40,927 nt of DNA from Coemansia sp. RSA 1804 (GCA_027578815.1 JANBTH010000068.1:1-40927), one strand, 5' to 3'. Positions 26,724-36,947 are shown, counted from the first letter of the stretch. Made by a program: numbers and translations. The notes: a model not told the origin generated them from the letters alone.

Positions 26724-28823
26724 TCACTCGGCCTCCAGCTCAACCAGCACATCGTCGCCGCTGACGGTTGCGCCGGGAGTCACGTGCACCGCGCGCACAG
26801 TTCCGGCTCTGGGCGCACGGAGCACGTTCTGCATCTTCATCGCCTCGACAACAGCGACCTCGGCTCCTTCGGCTACGATGTCGCCGGGCGCAACAGCCAC
26901 AGACACGATGGAGCCGGGCATCGGCGCCAGAACCAGGCGCGACGTATCGGCAGCCTCCTTCTCCTTCATGAAGCGCATCAGGTCGCGCTGGCGAGGTGCC
27001 AGAACGTCGATGTCGAACTTTGTGCCCATGAACTGCAGGCGGAACCCGAGCGGCAGCGGATCCAGGAACTGCACGACGGAGCTGGAGCCAGAGCCGGAGC
27101 CAGATTCGGCGTCCTCGATCTCGACGAACGGCTGGTCAACGGCCCAGCGGATGCGCAGCGTCTGGACGGTCGGATCCGCGGCGCCGTCCAGCGCCGTTGC
27201 CACGCGGAACTCGTTGGTGCCGTCAAGCGCGATGCTGTGCGCGCCAGACGCCAGCGACACCGACACGGCAGCTTCGCGCTTGGCGACGGATCCGTCATCG
27301 CGCAGCTGCGGCAGCAGCACAGCGAAGTCGGCGGAAGCTGCGTCTGAGCGCTTTGCGTCGCGCGCCTGGCGGATCAGCGCCAGCGCACCAGACACGGCGG
27401 CCAGGCGCGCGGCAGACTGGTCGGTCAGGCGGTGGCCCTTGAAGCCGTGCGGATAGTGCTCGGCCAGGAAGCTCGTCGAGGTGCGGCCGGCGGCGAAGTC
27501 GGCGCTGGCAACCACGTCGCGCAGCAGCGGAATGTTGTGCGTGACGCCCTTGATCAGATACCGATCAAGCGCGTGGCACATCGCCGCGATTGCGTCCGCG
27601 CGCGTGGCGCCGTGCGTCGAGAGCTTGCAGATCATCGGATCATAGTGGATCGAGATCGCGGATCCCTCGGCGACTCCGCTGTCGCAGCGCACATCGCCGG
27701 CCTTGCGCCAGCCGGCGGGCTCCTGGTACCGCGCCAGCGCGCCGATGCTTGGCAGATACCGCTCCGGATCCTCCGCGTACACACGCGCCTCGATGGCCCA
27801 GCCGCGCACCGCCACGTCTGCCTGCTGCAGCGCCAGCGCGCGGCCCGCCGCCGACTGGATCATCAGCTCGACCAGATCAAGCCCCGTGATCAGCTCCGTG
27901 ATCGGGTGCTCGACCTGCAGGCGCGTGTTCATTTCCAGGAAGTAGAACTGGCGGTTCTTGTCAACCAGAAACTCGACGGTTCCGGCGCTGTTGTAGCCAA
28001 CGCTGCGCGCCAGCGCTGCTGCCTGCTCGCCCATGCGCCGCCGCGTGTCGGCGTCGAGGTGCGTTGACGGCGCCTCCTCAATGACCTTCTGGTTGCGCCG
28101 CTGGATCGAGCACTCGCGCTCCGGCAGCCAAACCACGTTGCCGTGGCCGTCCGCAATGATCTGGATCTCAATGTGTCTCGGCTCCTCGATGAACCGCTCA
28201 ACCAGGAGCCGTCCGTCGCCGAAGCTGCTCTGCGCCTCGTCGCGCGCCAGCTTGAATCCGTCGCGCACCTCCCGCGCCGTGCGCGCCACGCGCATGCCTT
28301 TGCCGCCGCCGCCCGCCGACGCCTTGAGCATCACCGGATATCCGATGCCTTCGGCTATCTCCACCGCATGCTCCGCATCGCGCACCACGCCGTCGAAGCC
28401 GGGAATCGTGCTGACGCCGGCCTCCTTGGCAATGATCTTGCTCTGGATCTTGTCGCCCATCGCCGCCATTGCGCGCTCCCGCGGCCCTATGAATGCCACG
28501 CCCGCCGCATCCAGCCGCCTGACAAACGCTGCGTTCTCCGACAGAAACCCGTATCCCGGATGCACCGCCTGAGCGCCGCTCTCGCCAATCGCCTTCATTA
28601 TCGCATCGATGTTGAGATACGACTGCGCCGACGGCGCCGGCCCCACATTGTACGCCTCGTCCGCCTGCTTCACAAACTGCGCATCCGCGTCTGCGTCAGA
28701 GTATACCGCAACCGTGCGAATCCCGAGCCGTCGCGCCGTGCGCATGATGCGGCACGCTATCTCGCCGCGGTTGGCAACAAGAATCTTGCTGAACAGCTGC
28801 TGTTGCTTCTGCTTCAGCATCAT
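26724..28823 (-). CDS. PCCA: Propionyl-CoA carboxylase alpha subunit (biotin carboxylase + biotin carrier)
   Basis: The protein has 699 residues (human PCCA 728). It carboxylates biotin with ATP and bicarbonate for conversion of propionyl-CoA to methylmalonyl-CoA, normally in mitochondria with a beta subunit. The biotin carboxylase domain starts at residue 13 ('KILVANRGEIACRIMRT'). The ATP-grasp loop 'KASAGGGGKGMR' is at about 167-178; 'ERECSIQRRNQKVIEEAPS' and 'EMNTRLQVEHPITE' carry catalytic residues. 'GVTHNIPLLRDV' and 'YPHGFKGHRLTD' are typical of PCCA and separate it from MCCC1 and pyruvate carboxylase. A BT linker domain follows, then biotinyl 'VVEAMKMQN' with lysine 663, 36 residues from the end. 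Oddity: only 12 residues precede the carboxylase domain, so no clear mitochondrial presequence is visible. ATG 28823 is the first in frame; a 5' exon could be missing. Confidence 0.92.
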   Translation of the reverse strand: MMLKQKQQQLFSKILVANRGEIACRIMRTARRLGIRTVAVYSDADADAQFVKQADEAYNVGPAPSAQSYLNIDAIMKAIGESGAQAVHPGYGFLSENAAFVRRLDAAGVAFIGPRERAMAAMGDKIQSKIIAKEAGVSTIPGFDGVVRDAEHAVEIAEGIGYPVMLKASAGGGGKGMRVARTAREVRDGFKLARDEAQSSFGDGRLLVERFIEEPRHIEIQIIADGHGNVVWLPERECSIQRRNQKVIEEAPSTHLDADTRRRMGEQAAALARSVGYNSAGTVEFLVDKNRQFYFLEMNTRLQVEHPITELITGLDLVELMIQSAAGRALALQQADVAVRGWAIEARVYAEDPERYLPSIGALARYQEPAGWRKAGDVRCDSGVAEGSAISIHYDPMICKLSTHGATRADAIAAMCHALDRYLIKGVTHNIPLLRDVVASADFAAGRTSTSFLAEHYPHGFKGHRLTDQSAARLAAVSGALALIRQARDAKRSDAASADFAVLLPQLRDDGSVAKREAAVSVSLASGAHSIALDGTNEFRVATALDGAADPTVQTLRIRWAVDQPFVEIEDAESGSGSGSSSVVQFLDPLPLGFRLQFMGTKFDIDVLAPRQRDLMRFMKEKEAADTSRLVLAPMPGSIVSVAVAPGDIVAEGAEVAVVEAMKMQNVLRAPRAGTVRAVHVTPGATVSGDDVLVELEAE

Positions 28824-29522
28824 TATCTGCACCGGTCGTGGGCTTGGTTAAAGGACTAAAAGTCAATAATGGAAAACCAATTTGTCAGAGAATAGCAGCC
28901 AAGAGATTTTATTAGAGTGTATACACAAAAATGAAAGAAGTAAGAGAAGGACGACGAAGGAAAGAACATTAAACACGATGCCTTGTTGAGGAAAGACCAC
29001 ACATCAACATCAGCTATCATTCTCCTTTTTTTGGTTCCCACGCTCTACAGATTTCGGAACATTGGATAAGAAGCGGCAATATCAATTTAGTAAATAATCC
29101 AGTCTATCACGTGTTAATCCTTTTCTAGCATGATTTTCTAATTTTCATTTTCTTAAGCCGTTGAGCGCGTCAATCCTCTTTGCTCAAGGTAATCGCCTCC
29201 GAAAAAATGGTAAAGAGCAAGGACTTGCTGCTCCAAATATAACTATAATAGATTACATGCGTTTAGACGTCGTTCCTTATTTATGCTGTTCATAGTGTTA
29301 CTATGGCTACTAGCAAATAAAAGAAAATGAAAAACTGTGAGAAAACTGTTATAGAATTAGGCCGGCATAGTGTTCAACAGGTATATAAAGCTCACCCCTC
29401 CGTGATACCCTTTATGAATCTGATTGAACTTTCTTTAGTTTGTTAGTTATTCAATATACTCTTTTATATCATAACAGCCCATTTCAATTACCAATTTATG
29501 AGTTGCTTATAACTAACTGACA
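28824..29522. other. intergenic, 0.7 kb
   Basis: It contains the PCCA upstream region (several possible splice acceptors, including a CAG just before the ATG on the minus strand), an AT-rich core, and a plus-strand TATA at 29382. No clear gene. This is the last stretch with ordinary CpG content before the mobile-element block. Confidence 0.5.
29382..29390 (+). promoter_or_regulatory. TATA box of an apparent promoter
   Basis: TATATAAAG is followed by a T-rich leader and an ATG at 29523, 133 bp downstream. The layout matches promoters of other genes in the window. Confidence 0.4.
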
Positions 29523-29720
29523 ATGTTGTCAACATCATTGCAACAGTTTCTTGAGTCATTGTTTTGTTTCAAAAGACTTTCAAATAGAATAATAATACAT
29601 GTTATTTACTATGAAGAAAACCATTATTCTGCTATTGAGGACAAGCTGCTGCTTCTATACTGTTGCAGGCTGATATTGTTTATCAATCGTACATCGTCAA
29701 CAATGGCTGATGTGTCATAA
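29523..29720 (+). CDS. Short unrecognised ORF behind a TATA promoter (gene remnant?)
   Basis: The frame is 65 residues from ATG 29523, beginning MLSTSLQQFLESLFCFKRL and then running through a hydrophobic stretch. I recognise no domain. It is the only frame placed correctly behind the TATA element at 29382. It runs into the 42-44 bp tandem repeats that border the mobile-element block. It may be the start of a host gene cut off by that block, or only chance. Nothing supports a function. Confidence 0.25.
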   Translation: MLSTSLQQFLESLFCFKRLSNRIIIHVIYYEENHYSAIEDKLLLLYCCRLILFINRTSSTMADVS

Positions 29721-29790
29721 TCGATAGCTCACTAGTCGTCAACAATAGCTGAGGTGTCATGATTGATATAACTTGCTAGTCGTCAATCAC
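29695..29790. repeat. Imperfect ~43-bp tandem repeat
   Basis: Two units (29695-29736 and 29737-29780) share CGTCAACAATRGCTGAKGTG and end in CTAGT. A third unit begins CGTCAATCA at 29781 and breaks down. They directly precede the left 269-bp repeat copy. Confidence 0.8.
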
Positions 29791-29811
29791 ACATCACACA
29801 TCACTATTGAT

Positions 29812-29958
29812 ATGTCGCGGGTTCTTCTCTATACAGACAAGAGGCAATTAGCCATACAAACGTATGTCGAAAATGGTATAAAAACTGTCACACTTGTATC
29901 TGCAGCACACGTTTTAGCTGTGTTTACAGCTTGTGATAACATCTGCGTTGCCACGTGA
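29812..29958 (+). other. Short ORF reading into the repeat copy
   Basis: ATG 29812 opens 48 codons: 25 residues of unknown origin (MSRVLLYTDKRQLAIQTYVE...), then 'LVSAAHVLAVFTACDNIC', encoded by the repeat itself, and a TGA inside CACGTGA. The helicase remnant at the right edge reads into its repeat copy in the same phase. The repeat supplies the stop in both cases. It may be a truncated host or element ORF, or chance. Confidence 0.25.
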
Positions 29959-30154
29959 TTTTATTGAAGATTAAATCATAAGGGAATTTAGCCCTGATTG
30001 CAGCCAGCCTAATAACAGGGCAGTTAAATACCCTGACAGAGACATCGCAAGTTATTACTTTTCTTTCTTTCCTCAGTATATTTTAGTTTTATTCTTATTT
30101 TATAAACAGAGCAATATTTATTCTAACTTCTCCTCCTCAGTCTAGTTCTTTACA
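29886..30154 (+). repeat. 269-bp repeat, left inverted copy (copy A)
   Basis: It starts TGTCACACTTGTATCTGC and ends AGTTCTTTACA. It matches the reverse complement of 37476-37744 along the whole length with scattered substitutions and small indels. It carries a hairpin AGCTGT-GTTT-ACAGCT at 29916-29931, an E-box-like CACGTG at 29952-29957, and a second inverted pair GCCCTG/CAGGGC downstream. It keeps several CpGs although the sequence to its right has almost none. It may be a terminal inverted repeat of a composite element, or an independent repeat. No target-site duplication was found. Confidence 0.85.
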
Positions 30155-30232
30155 CTGTTTTTGTAGTATATGTGTGTAAAATGTCACATTTGGAACTTTG
30201 TTCAATAAAAAGCTATGGTTATTTAAGAATGA

Positions 30233-31477
30233 CTGGTCCATTGATACACTTTTTGGAGTTGCTCAGAAAAATTTAAATTTTTTAATTTGGCCTTAAACAC
30301 TAATAGAAAAGCTTTAATCTATCCATTTGCCCTTGGCTGCATTTTCTACTTTTTTCTTTTTTTCCGACTAAAAACTACTTATTTCACCCATCATAAAGCC
30401 CATCAGCAAGACCAATAATAACAGCATTCTCCAGCACCTTGATAGTGGTGATGGCTACCATAAAATTGGCAAAACACTTGGTCTAGGACTTGCCTCAGTG
30501 CAGCATGTTGCCAACAGGTAGCATCCAGGCCATGTTGTTGTGAAAATGGGCTGCCCTTCCAAGCTAACTGAACAGAACATGCTGTACTGCACCTGTCAAA
30601 GCATGACTGGGGGTAAGAAAACTGCAGTGGATGTCACCAAATCACTCCAGAAAGAGCTTGGCATGTCTTTGCATGTTGACACAGTGCACAATGCTCTCTA
30701 TGCAAAAAGAATTGGGTGCAACTGTCAAGCCCAAGAAGCCCCATCTCTTTCTAAAAAATGTGAGAGAGCACCTTAACTGGGCAAATGCCCAATCAAGGAC
30801 TAGACTGTGAATGACTGAAAGCATGTTGTGAAGTTAGATAAAACATAAGTTAATTAATTTGGATTAGATGGGTGTTATTATTTATTGGAACACAACTCTG
30901 AGTAGCTTCAGCCATGCTATCTAAACAAAACAGTTAAGCATGGGGGTGAAAATGTTAAACTTTGTAGCTGCATTTCTTTTGAGGGCCCAGGCTACCTTGT
31001 CATAATAGACAACACACTTGACCAGTACCTCTATAAAAACATTTTAAAGAAGGATATTCTTTTATCAGTTGCATATTTCCAGATTAATGTTGAACAAATG
31101 ATCTTCCAGCAGAATAACAATTTCAAGCACACAGCTAAATCTGTCTGGGAATGGCTTGCTAAGCAGCCATTCAAGGTCATGGAGTGGCCTGTACAGTCTT
31201 CAAACTTAAATTCTATTGAAAACAAGTGGTCCATTCTCAAGAATTGCCTCTATCATAACTATGAAGAGCCACCCAAAGGGATGCTTGAGCACTGGGAAAG
31301 GATCACTAAAACCTGGTACAAGGTCACCAAGGAAAAGTGCCAGAAGGCTATTGGCATTATTCCTAAGCACTGCAAGCAGGTAATTTTTAAGAAGGGCTAT
31401 TGGATTGACTATTAATTGCTTTTTTCTAATGAATATTGAATTTTCTCAGCAACTCCAAAAGGTTTATCAATGGACCA
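30233..31477 (+). mobile_element. Tc1/mariner-type element, decayed
   Basis: The element is about 1.25 kb. The left end 'CTGGTCCATTGATA' runs to about 30270, and the right end is its inverted copy (about 31441-31477). Both contain TTTTGGAGTTGCT and differ at a few bases, giving inverted repeats of ~38 bp. The inside holds one decayed transposase frame. TA target duplications are not evident at the borders, perhaps lost by mutation. It lies just inside the left 269-bp repeat and is a nested insertion or part of the older mosaic. Confidence 0.8.
30381..31415 (+). pseudogene. Tc1-like transposase, decayed
   Basis: One reading phase spans the region. The front (30381-30776) resembles the paired helix-turn-helix N-terminus of Tc1 transposases ('DSGDGYHKIGKTLGLGLASVQ', quoted as the site, then 'MGCPSKLTEQN'). 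The back (31098-31415) is the catalytic C-terminus with 'FQQNNNFKHTAKSVWEWL', 'SNLNSIENKWSILKNCLY' and 'CQKAIGIIPKHCKQVI'. Stops at 30519 (TAG) and 30774 (TAA), and further breaks between the two parts, inactivate it. The acidic residue expected in the 'QQD' position is Asn here, so the catalytic triad is also damaged. The final Glu of 'IEN' is kept. The element cannot move by itself. Confidence 0.85.
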
Positions 31478-31679
31478 GACATTATTAAACATTCATATCT
31501 TTTTATTGAACAAAGGTAATAATGTAAACATTTATAAAATTATACTGAAAAACAGGGCATTTTTTATAGTTACTATTTATCTTTATCTTTATTATTTAAT
31601 GAGCAATTGGCCTGCAAATGCAAAAAATCTACACATTGATACACTTTTAAAGCCACTGTATATTTAATCAGAAAAGCCC

Positions 31680-32566
31680 TTGCTGTTAAAGTCAGTTCAA
31701 CACCTGAAATTCTACTGGCTTGCTGATAAAGCACCATGTGTAATAAAGGTTAATTCAGATATAATCACACATATTGAGCTGGGACCAATTTTGCCAAGCT
31801 TCTCATGGAGAAATATTGTAGATAAGAAAGATAAAAATTGCATTAAATACAATAATCTAAAAAAAGCTTGTCATATTCTATAATTTGAAAAATAAACAAT
31901 CCTTTCAGCAAGAACAATCTAAATGACAACTTTGCTTAGACCAAACAGTTTATGTCATTTTCAAAAATAAGAAAAATATGCACTAATGTATGTAATGAAA
32001 GTGCATTGTTACTAGGTACAGCAGAGCTTTCATTAGTTATAAGTAAATTAACAATATTCATTGGCACTGATGCAAACATTACATTTAAAAACACTTGCAT
32101 TATTCCAAAAATTTAAAATTGCTTGAGCAACTGCCTTAATGTAGGCAATAATCTAGGATGCAGTTTAACCATAGCTAAAAAGCTATTAACATTAAACAGC
32201 AACCACCACAATACAACATTTGTTGTAGACAGCATTAATCTAATTGTAAATAATGACAACTTTGCATGGCCAACCATTAAAAACATTGAAATAACACTAA
32301 ATGTTGGTCCAGAATTGTTGTTAAACATTATACACAAATTTACATTAATTAATTACATGTTTCTGCACAGATTAAATACAGAAAATATTGCAAATATCCC
32401 AACATCAGACATATTATGCTCTAAGCAATGGTCAAATGTGCAGCCACTTGACTCTACATTACACACCCTGGTTATCCAAGATGAACATGGGCCAAAAGTG
32501 CTAGTTGCTTTATATTATGTGTACATTGCTATGAATCTTCCCAATTTAAAAAATTGTGTTTTCTGA
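31680..32566 (+). pseudogene. Decayed ORF of unknown family
   Basis: One frame is open at 31680-31883 ('SVQHLKFYWLADKAPCVIKV', 'SWRNIVDKKDKN'). A phase change follows at the A-run at 31858-31864. After it another frame runs to a TGA at 32566 with only three stops in about 235 codons, which is far fewer than chance in such AT-rich DNA. The residues include 'IEITLNVGPELLLNII' and 'LDSTLHTLVIQDEHGPKVLVAL'. I recognise no domain. It lies inside the inverted-repeat interval, between the Tc1 element and the integrase. It may be a cargo gene, an element gene or a captured host gene. Confidence 0.5.
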
Positions 32567-34412
32567 AAGGTATATTCATGCATTCAATAGCCAGAAAAGC
32601 AAATGGCAACACACATTTACACACTTGACCAATATACAAGCAATTAACAAGGGCACATATAAAATTTCCAAAAATTAAACAAAATTCAATTTTATTATCA
32701 TAATAAAAAAGTAACTAATTTAATAAAAATGCTTCTCTTTTAATTTTAGCTCTACTTCTAGCTATTAATATCAACAGAAACATACATATTTGGTTTGCTA
32801 CTACCTTTTCTAATCTAATTTTTCTTGGGTTTTTTTGCAGGTGGTGCTGGAGGTGGACGAGGTGTATGTGGGCCACCATTCATAATAGAATATTCTAGTG
32901 CACAAGACATTGCAAAATAAATTGTTAATTTTCAGCAACTTTTACCTTCAGTTAATTGATGAAAAATTGGAAAATGTGAAATTGCAATACAACTGAATAA
33001 ATCATTACATTATATAAGTTTTGAAAAGGGCAAGATAGATTATTCATATAATAGGCAAATTTTATGCAAGATATGTGAAGACTTGCTTGCAAAATTTTAA
33101 TACTAATGTGTATTTATCTTATGTCAGGTGATGATGATGTAATAATGATGTAATAAAATTTATGACAACCAGTTGCTATTAATAGATACAAATTGAGAAA
33201 TGGATATTATGCCATGATTTGGTCATATCCAGTGTTGTGTTCCCCCATTATGCAGAATAGATTAATTGTGCAAGAGATAAAGCAACATACACTAACACAA
33301 AAAATTGGCCAGTGTGACAAGCATATGGCACTCCCCACCTACCATATGCCTAGGCATATGGTACCCCCTACCAGACATATAGTATCCCCATTAAAATGTA
33401 ATAAAGTTGTCAGCCAGAATTAATCCAATATGTCTGCAGATGCCTAGAAATGGTGTAATCAGGTCAAAAAAAGTTACTTTTACTACATTTACAAGTTTAT
33501 TTGTGTACTATATGTTGTAAAACTATAATTTGTCTACATGGTATGGATGTCCTAGTTTTTCAAGCATTATTTATCATATTACCATTGTTAAACCATGTTG
33601 TTTATATATTTGGGTAGCTTTGTTTACAAGATGTCATGAGAATTGTAGTTTTATCATTGACAGGTGCCTTATTAATTATAATTACTAGATAAAGTTTCTG
33701 TCATTAGGCAATATAAAAATAATTAGTTATAACTATAAAGTGATAGGCCTTGGAAACTTTGTATATTAGTTTTACTTGTGGTAATAGATCTGCATAATAA
33801 GTAGCATCTATTATAACCTATATAATGATAATGTGAACATATTTGATAGTGTAATTTAATAATATACTTGATTAAATTCAACTGTGTCTATTTAAGCAGC
33901 AGTTATAACATGCTAAAGTCCAAGTAAGAATGACAGTATGAGTGATTAACTGAATACTTTTTAATTTGTTTGACTATTGTAAGTAAAGCATCTAATAACA
34001 TGTTTTTAAACATGTGTGCATTGTAGTATCACAGTATCTAGATATTATTTAATGTTTAAAAGTTATCAGAAGATTATTAGATCAACTTTCAATGCCATAG
34101 CTTATTGTACAGCTTATAAAATCATCTGCATTGTTTTATGTTAATCTGCTAATTATCATTTGATTGATTGATTGGTGATTTCAGGGAAATTTTTTATTGT
34201 TTTTGAAAATTTTGCAGTAAACAAAGCAGTAAAAAAACTATTATCAAAGCTCCCCACAGAGTATCACTTTCTTTTGTTTACTCTAGATTGTTTCTGGTAT
34301 TATTCACTTTACAAAAGAATAAAGTCTTCAAGTTTCTGCTTTTTCCCAGCCATAGCTTATCAATATCATTTCTTCTAGTGGTTTCTCTGATATAAACCAC
34401 TACTGCTTCAAA
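32567..34412. other. AT-rich interval without recognisable gene
   Basis: The stretch is 1.85 kb. A possible last exon lies at 32841-32922 after TTTTTTTGCAG, reading 'GGAGGGRGVCGPPFIIEYSS' to a stop; this contains the only CpG of the stretch. A palindrome and CATATGG-CCCC modules lie at 33322-33395. A weak, CpG-less relic of the 269-bp repeat ('TACAGCTT...CATCTGCATTG') lies near 34110-34140. No reverse transcriptase, gag or protease motif was seen. Confidence 0.5.
33322..33395. repeat. Palindrome and CATATGGYACCCC modules (left cluster)
   Basis: Bases 33341-33362 form a perfect 22-bp palindrome centred on CCTAGG, with arms ACCATATG and CATATGGT. Around it, units of the form GCATATGGYACYCCC recur (near 33321, 33354 and, degenerate, 33375). 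The cluster matches 36126-36195 in opposite orientation. Confidence 0.75.
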
Positions 34413-35725
34413 ATGGATGCCCCTCAGTATGCAAAGTATTTTCACTACCATGACTCTGTTGATCCAGCATGCAGATATATGCCTGATATGGCCAAGAACC
34501 AAAAGGGAAACCTCCATAGACTTGCTGTACTGTACATGGTTAGCAATGGTAATCTCTACTGCAAGCCTGACCAGCTTCACCATGAGCATCACAAGGTGAT
34601 CTTACTTGAAAATGTCAAGAAGACTATTGGTAGATTCCACTCTGACAGACCTGATGCTATAGGACATTGGCACTGAGATGCCACTATCAAGGCCATTGAG
34701 AAAGAGGTTTACATTAAGGACCTTCACAAGCTTGTCACTGAGTTTATTAATTGCTGCCCTTCCTGCCAGCTAACTGCAAGTGCTCCACCTCATGACTCTG
34801 TGCCTCTTTGTCTCATTGAGCATGATGGCCAGCCCTGGGATTTCATTGGGATTGATTTGATAACACTGCCAGTTACTGCCCAGGACATGTCTATGTTTTC
34901 ACCATTGCTGATCTGAACACCAAGTGGGTCAAAACCTGTGCCATACCCAATAAAACTGCTCAGGTGGTCTGGAATTTTCTTGAGAGTTGTTTGACTAGAT
35001 GGGGTTCTCCCAGGATCATTCTCTCTGATCAAGGCAGGGAATTCTGTAATCAGCTTATTGATGGGAAGCTTGAGGACCTTGGAATTGAGCATTGACTTAC
35101 TGCCTCTTACACACAAAGAACAAATGGGCAAGCAGAAAGGACCAACCAAACACTCAAGCATCAACTAGAGCAGATCTGCCTTGCTAACCTGCCTGACTGG
35201 GACAAGAAGCTTGAGGCTGCTACTATGGCTCTTAACAGGGTTGTCAGCTCTTCAACTGGATATTCTCCCTTTATGCTCATGCATGGATGGAAGCCAAGAG
35301 TTATTTGTGATATGGATCAAGTCAACAATGCATTGCCAGGAGAACCAAGTGACATAGTGGAGCAGATGGAAGAAAGAGCTGAAACTATGCTCAGAAATTG
35401 TGCTGCTTCTCTGGTCAACATTCAGAGGGCTCAAGAGTGCCAGATTAGGTCCCATGCCAGGAGAAACAACCTTCCTACTTCCTCTTTCTCCATTCAAGTT
35501 GGCTCTATGGTCAAGGTCTACAATGCTAGAAGGCAGACACATCAAGGTTACTCTGGAACCAACTACTTGGGCCCCTACAGACTGGCAAGCATTACTCCTT
35601 ATAATATGTGCACACTTGTTAACTAGGATAGAGTAACACTGAGACAGAAGTATCCAATTTCTTGACTGTCCCTTTACAATGAGCAGCCTCAGGAGGTAGT
35701 GGTGGAGGTTGTTATTAAAATTTAA
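34413..35725 (+). pseudogene. Retroviral-type (Ty3/GINGER-like) integrase, decayed
   Basis: The frame runs from ATG 34413. An H2C2 zinc-binding domain ('AIGHWH' ... 'INCCPSCQ', about 34650-34770) precedes the DDE core: Asp in 'WDFIGIDLITLP', Asp in 'PRIILSDQGREF', Glu in 'TNGQAERTNQTLKH', all three still present. A C-terminal region (to about 35725) has 'KVYNARRQTHQGYSG' and 'YLGPYRLASITP'. Breaks: TGA at 34674, a phase change near 34884, TGA at 35093, and TAG and TGA near 35624 and 35663. Several TGAs fall where an Arg codon CGA would fit, consistent with CpG decay. No reverse transcriptase or RNase H lies upstream. It could be a GINGER-type DNA transposon integrase, or the 3' part of a Ty3 element whose 5' part is gone. 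Confidence 0.85.
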
Positions 35726-36947
35726 TGGCCCAGCTTGACTTTTTTTAGCAATAGTTAGTTTTTTTTTCTGCTTTTTCTAACTTTAATTACTTATAATCAA
35801 CTATAACTCTGGTAAATATACTTTTTATGGAGCTGAAAATATAATATATATGCTTTTCTACTACCTTTTATCAATAAAACAACTACATTAGTTTGTCTTG
35901 TAAAGCAATATATTCTATTAGGCATCTAATGGTAGCATTAGTTTGTGTATCAGCTACTATCTAGTCAGCTGTAGCAGGTAGCCAACAAAATCAATCATTC
36001 CTTATTAAAACTATTACTATACCATTACATTAGCAGCACAGCTATTAATTACACTGTCTTTTCATGTTTGACTGCCATTTACTTGCAAAATATTAAAGTC
36101 TCACTGCTTTCACCATGCTTTTTTATTGGGGGTACCATCTACCTAGGCATATGGGAGGTGGGGGGTGCTGTCTGCCTGGGGGTGCCATATGCCTATCATA
36201 GACTTTTTCTTTTTCAATTTTCTTTTAATAAATTAAACTCCAAAAAACTACCTAAAGAAACATTTCTCTTTCCAACTAGTAAATATCAGTGCTTTTATAG
36301 CCACTGCTCATTTACTATTGAAAAGAGTACACTACTATTGATCAAATCCTAATATGAAAAATGTTATTTGTGATGACTGGAAATGGTGGCATTTACATTG
36401 AATGTTAACATTCCAATCAAATGTTACCATTTCCTACATTATTATAATAATGCCTGACACACCAGAAATTGTTTCCTTGGTAAAAAAATTTTATTATATC
36501 TGTAATTGAACTTTTAAAAATTGATTTATGCATTATTAATCCATTAGTGTAATGTAATGTAATGTAAGCTAATAACAGAAAAACATTTGATTGCAAATAA
36601 TAGAAGTAGCAAATAAATTAATTTTATCATGTGAACATTGGTTGCATCATTATTACATAATGTTTATAAAATTCAACCTGGATTTAAACCTATTTTGGAA
36701 TTGTCCAACAAAATCAAATAAATGATTATTTGGTTTTCATATGACATTCAACTTTCATATTGCTTTATATTAAAATATTAGCAAATGTGAATGCTTGACT
36801 GCAAGTATGTGTAGAAAACATACAACTTGATGAAATGTGCATTGATTTGTCATATAAATAAGACAAAAAAATTGTTGCCTTTAACAATCAAGAAGAATAT
36901 TAATTATCATTTCAGCTCTCCTAGACAGTATTACAAGCCTCTTATAT
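35726..36947. other. AT-rich interval without recognisable gene
   Basis: The stretch is 1.2 kb downstream of the integrase. It holds the inverted partner of the CATATGG-CCCC cluster at 36126-36195 and a short TAATG repeat (AATGTAATGTAATGTAA) near 36549. No CpG was seen in it. Nothing else was recognised. Confidence 0.5.
36126..36195. repeat. CATATGG/GGTACC modules (right cluster, inverted partner)
   Basis: GGGGGTACCATCTACCTAGG, then CATATGGGAGGTGGGGGGTG and GGGGGTGCCATATGCC, match 33322-33395 read on the other strand. The two clusters flank the integrase at about 1.05 kb and 0.4 kb. Confidence 0.7.

Noticed and set aside
26724..28823. Methylcrotonoyl-CoA carboxylase alpha as the identity of the biotin enzyme
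   Set aside because: Segments such as 'GVTHNIPLLRDV', 'YPHGFKGHRLTD' and 'TIPGFDGVV' fit PCCA better than MCCC1.
26637..28859. Long plus frames antisense to PCCA
   Set aside because: They are shadows produced by the very GC-rich PCCA gene.
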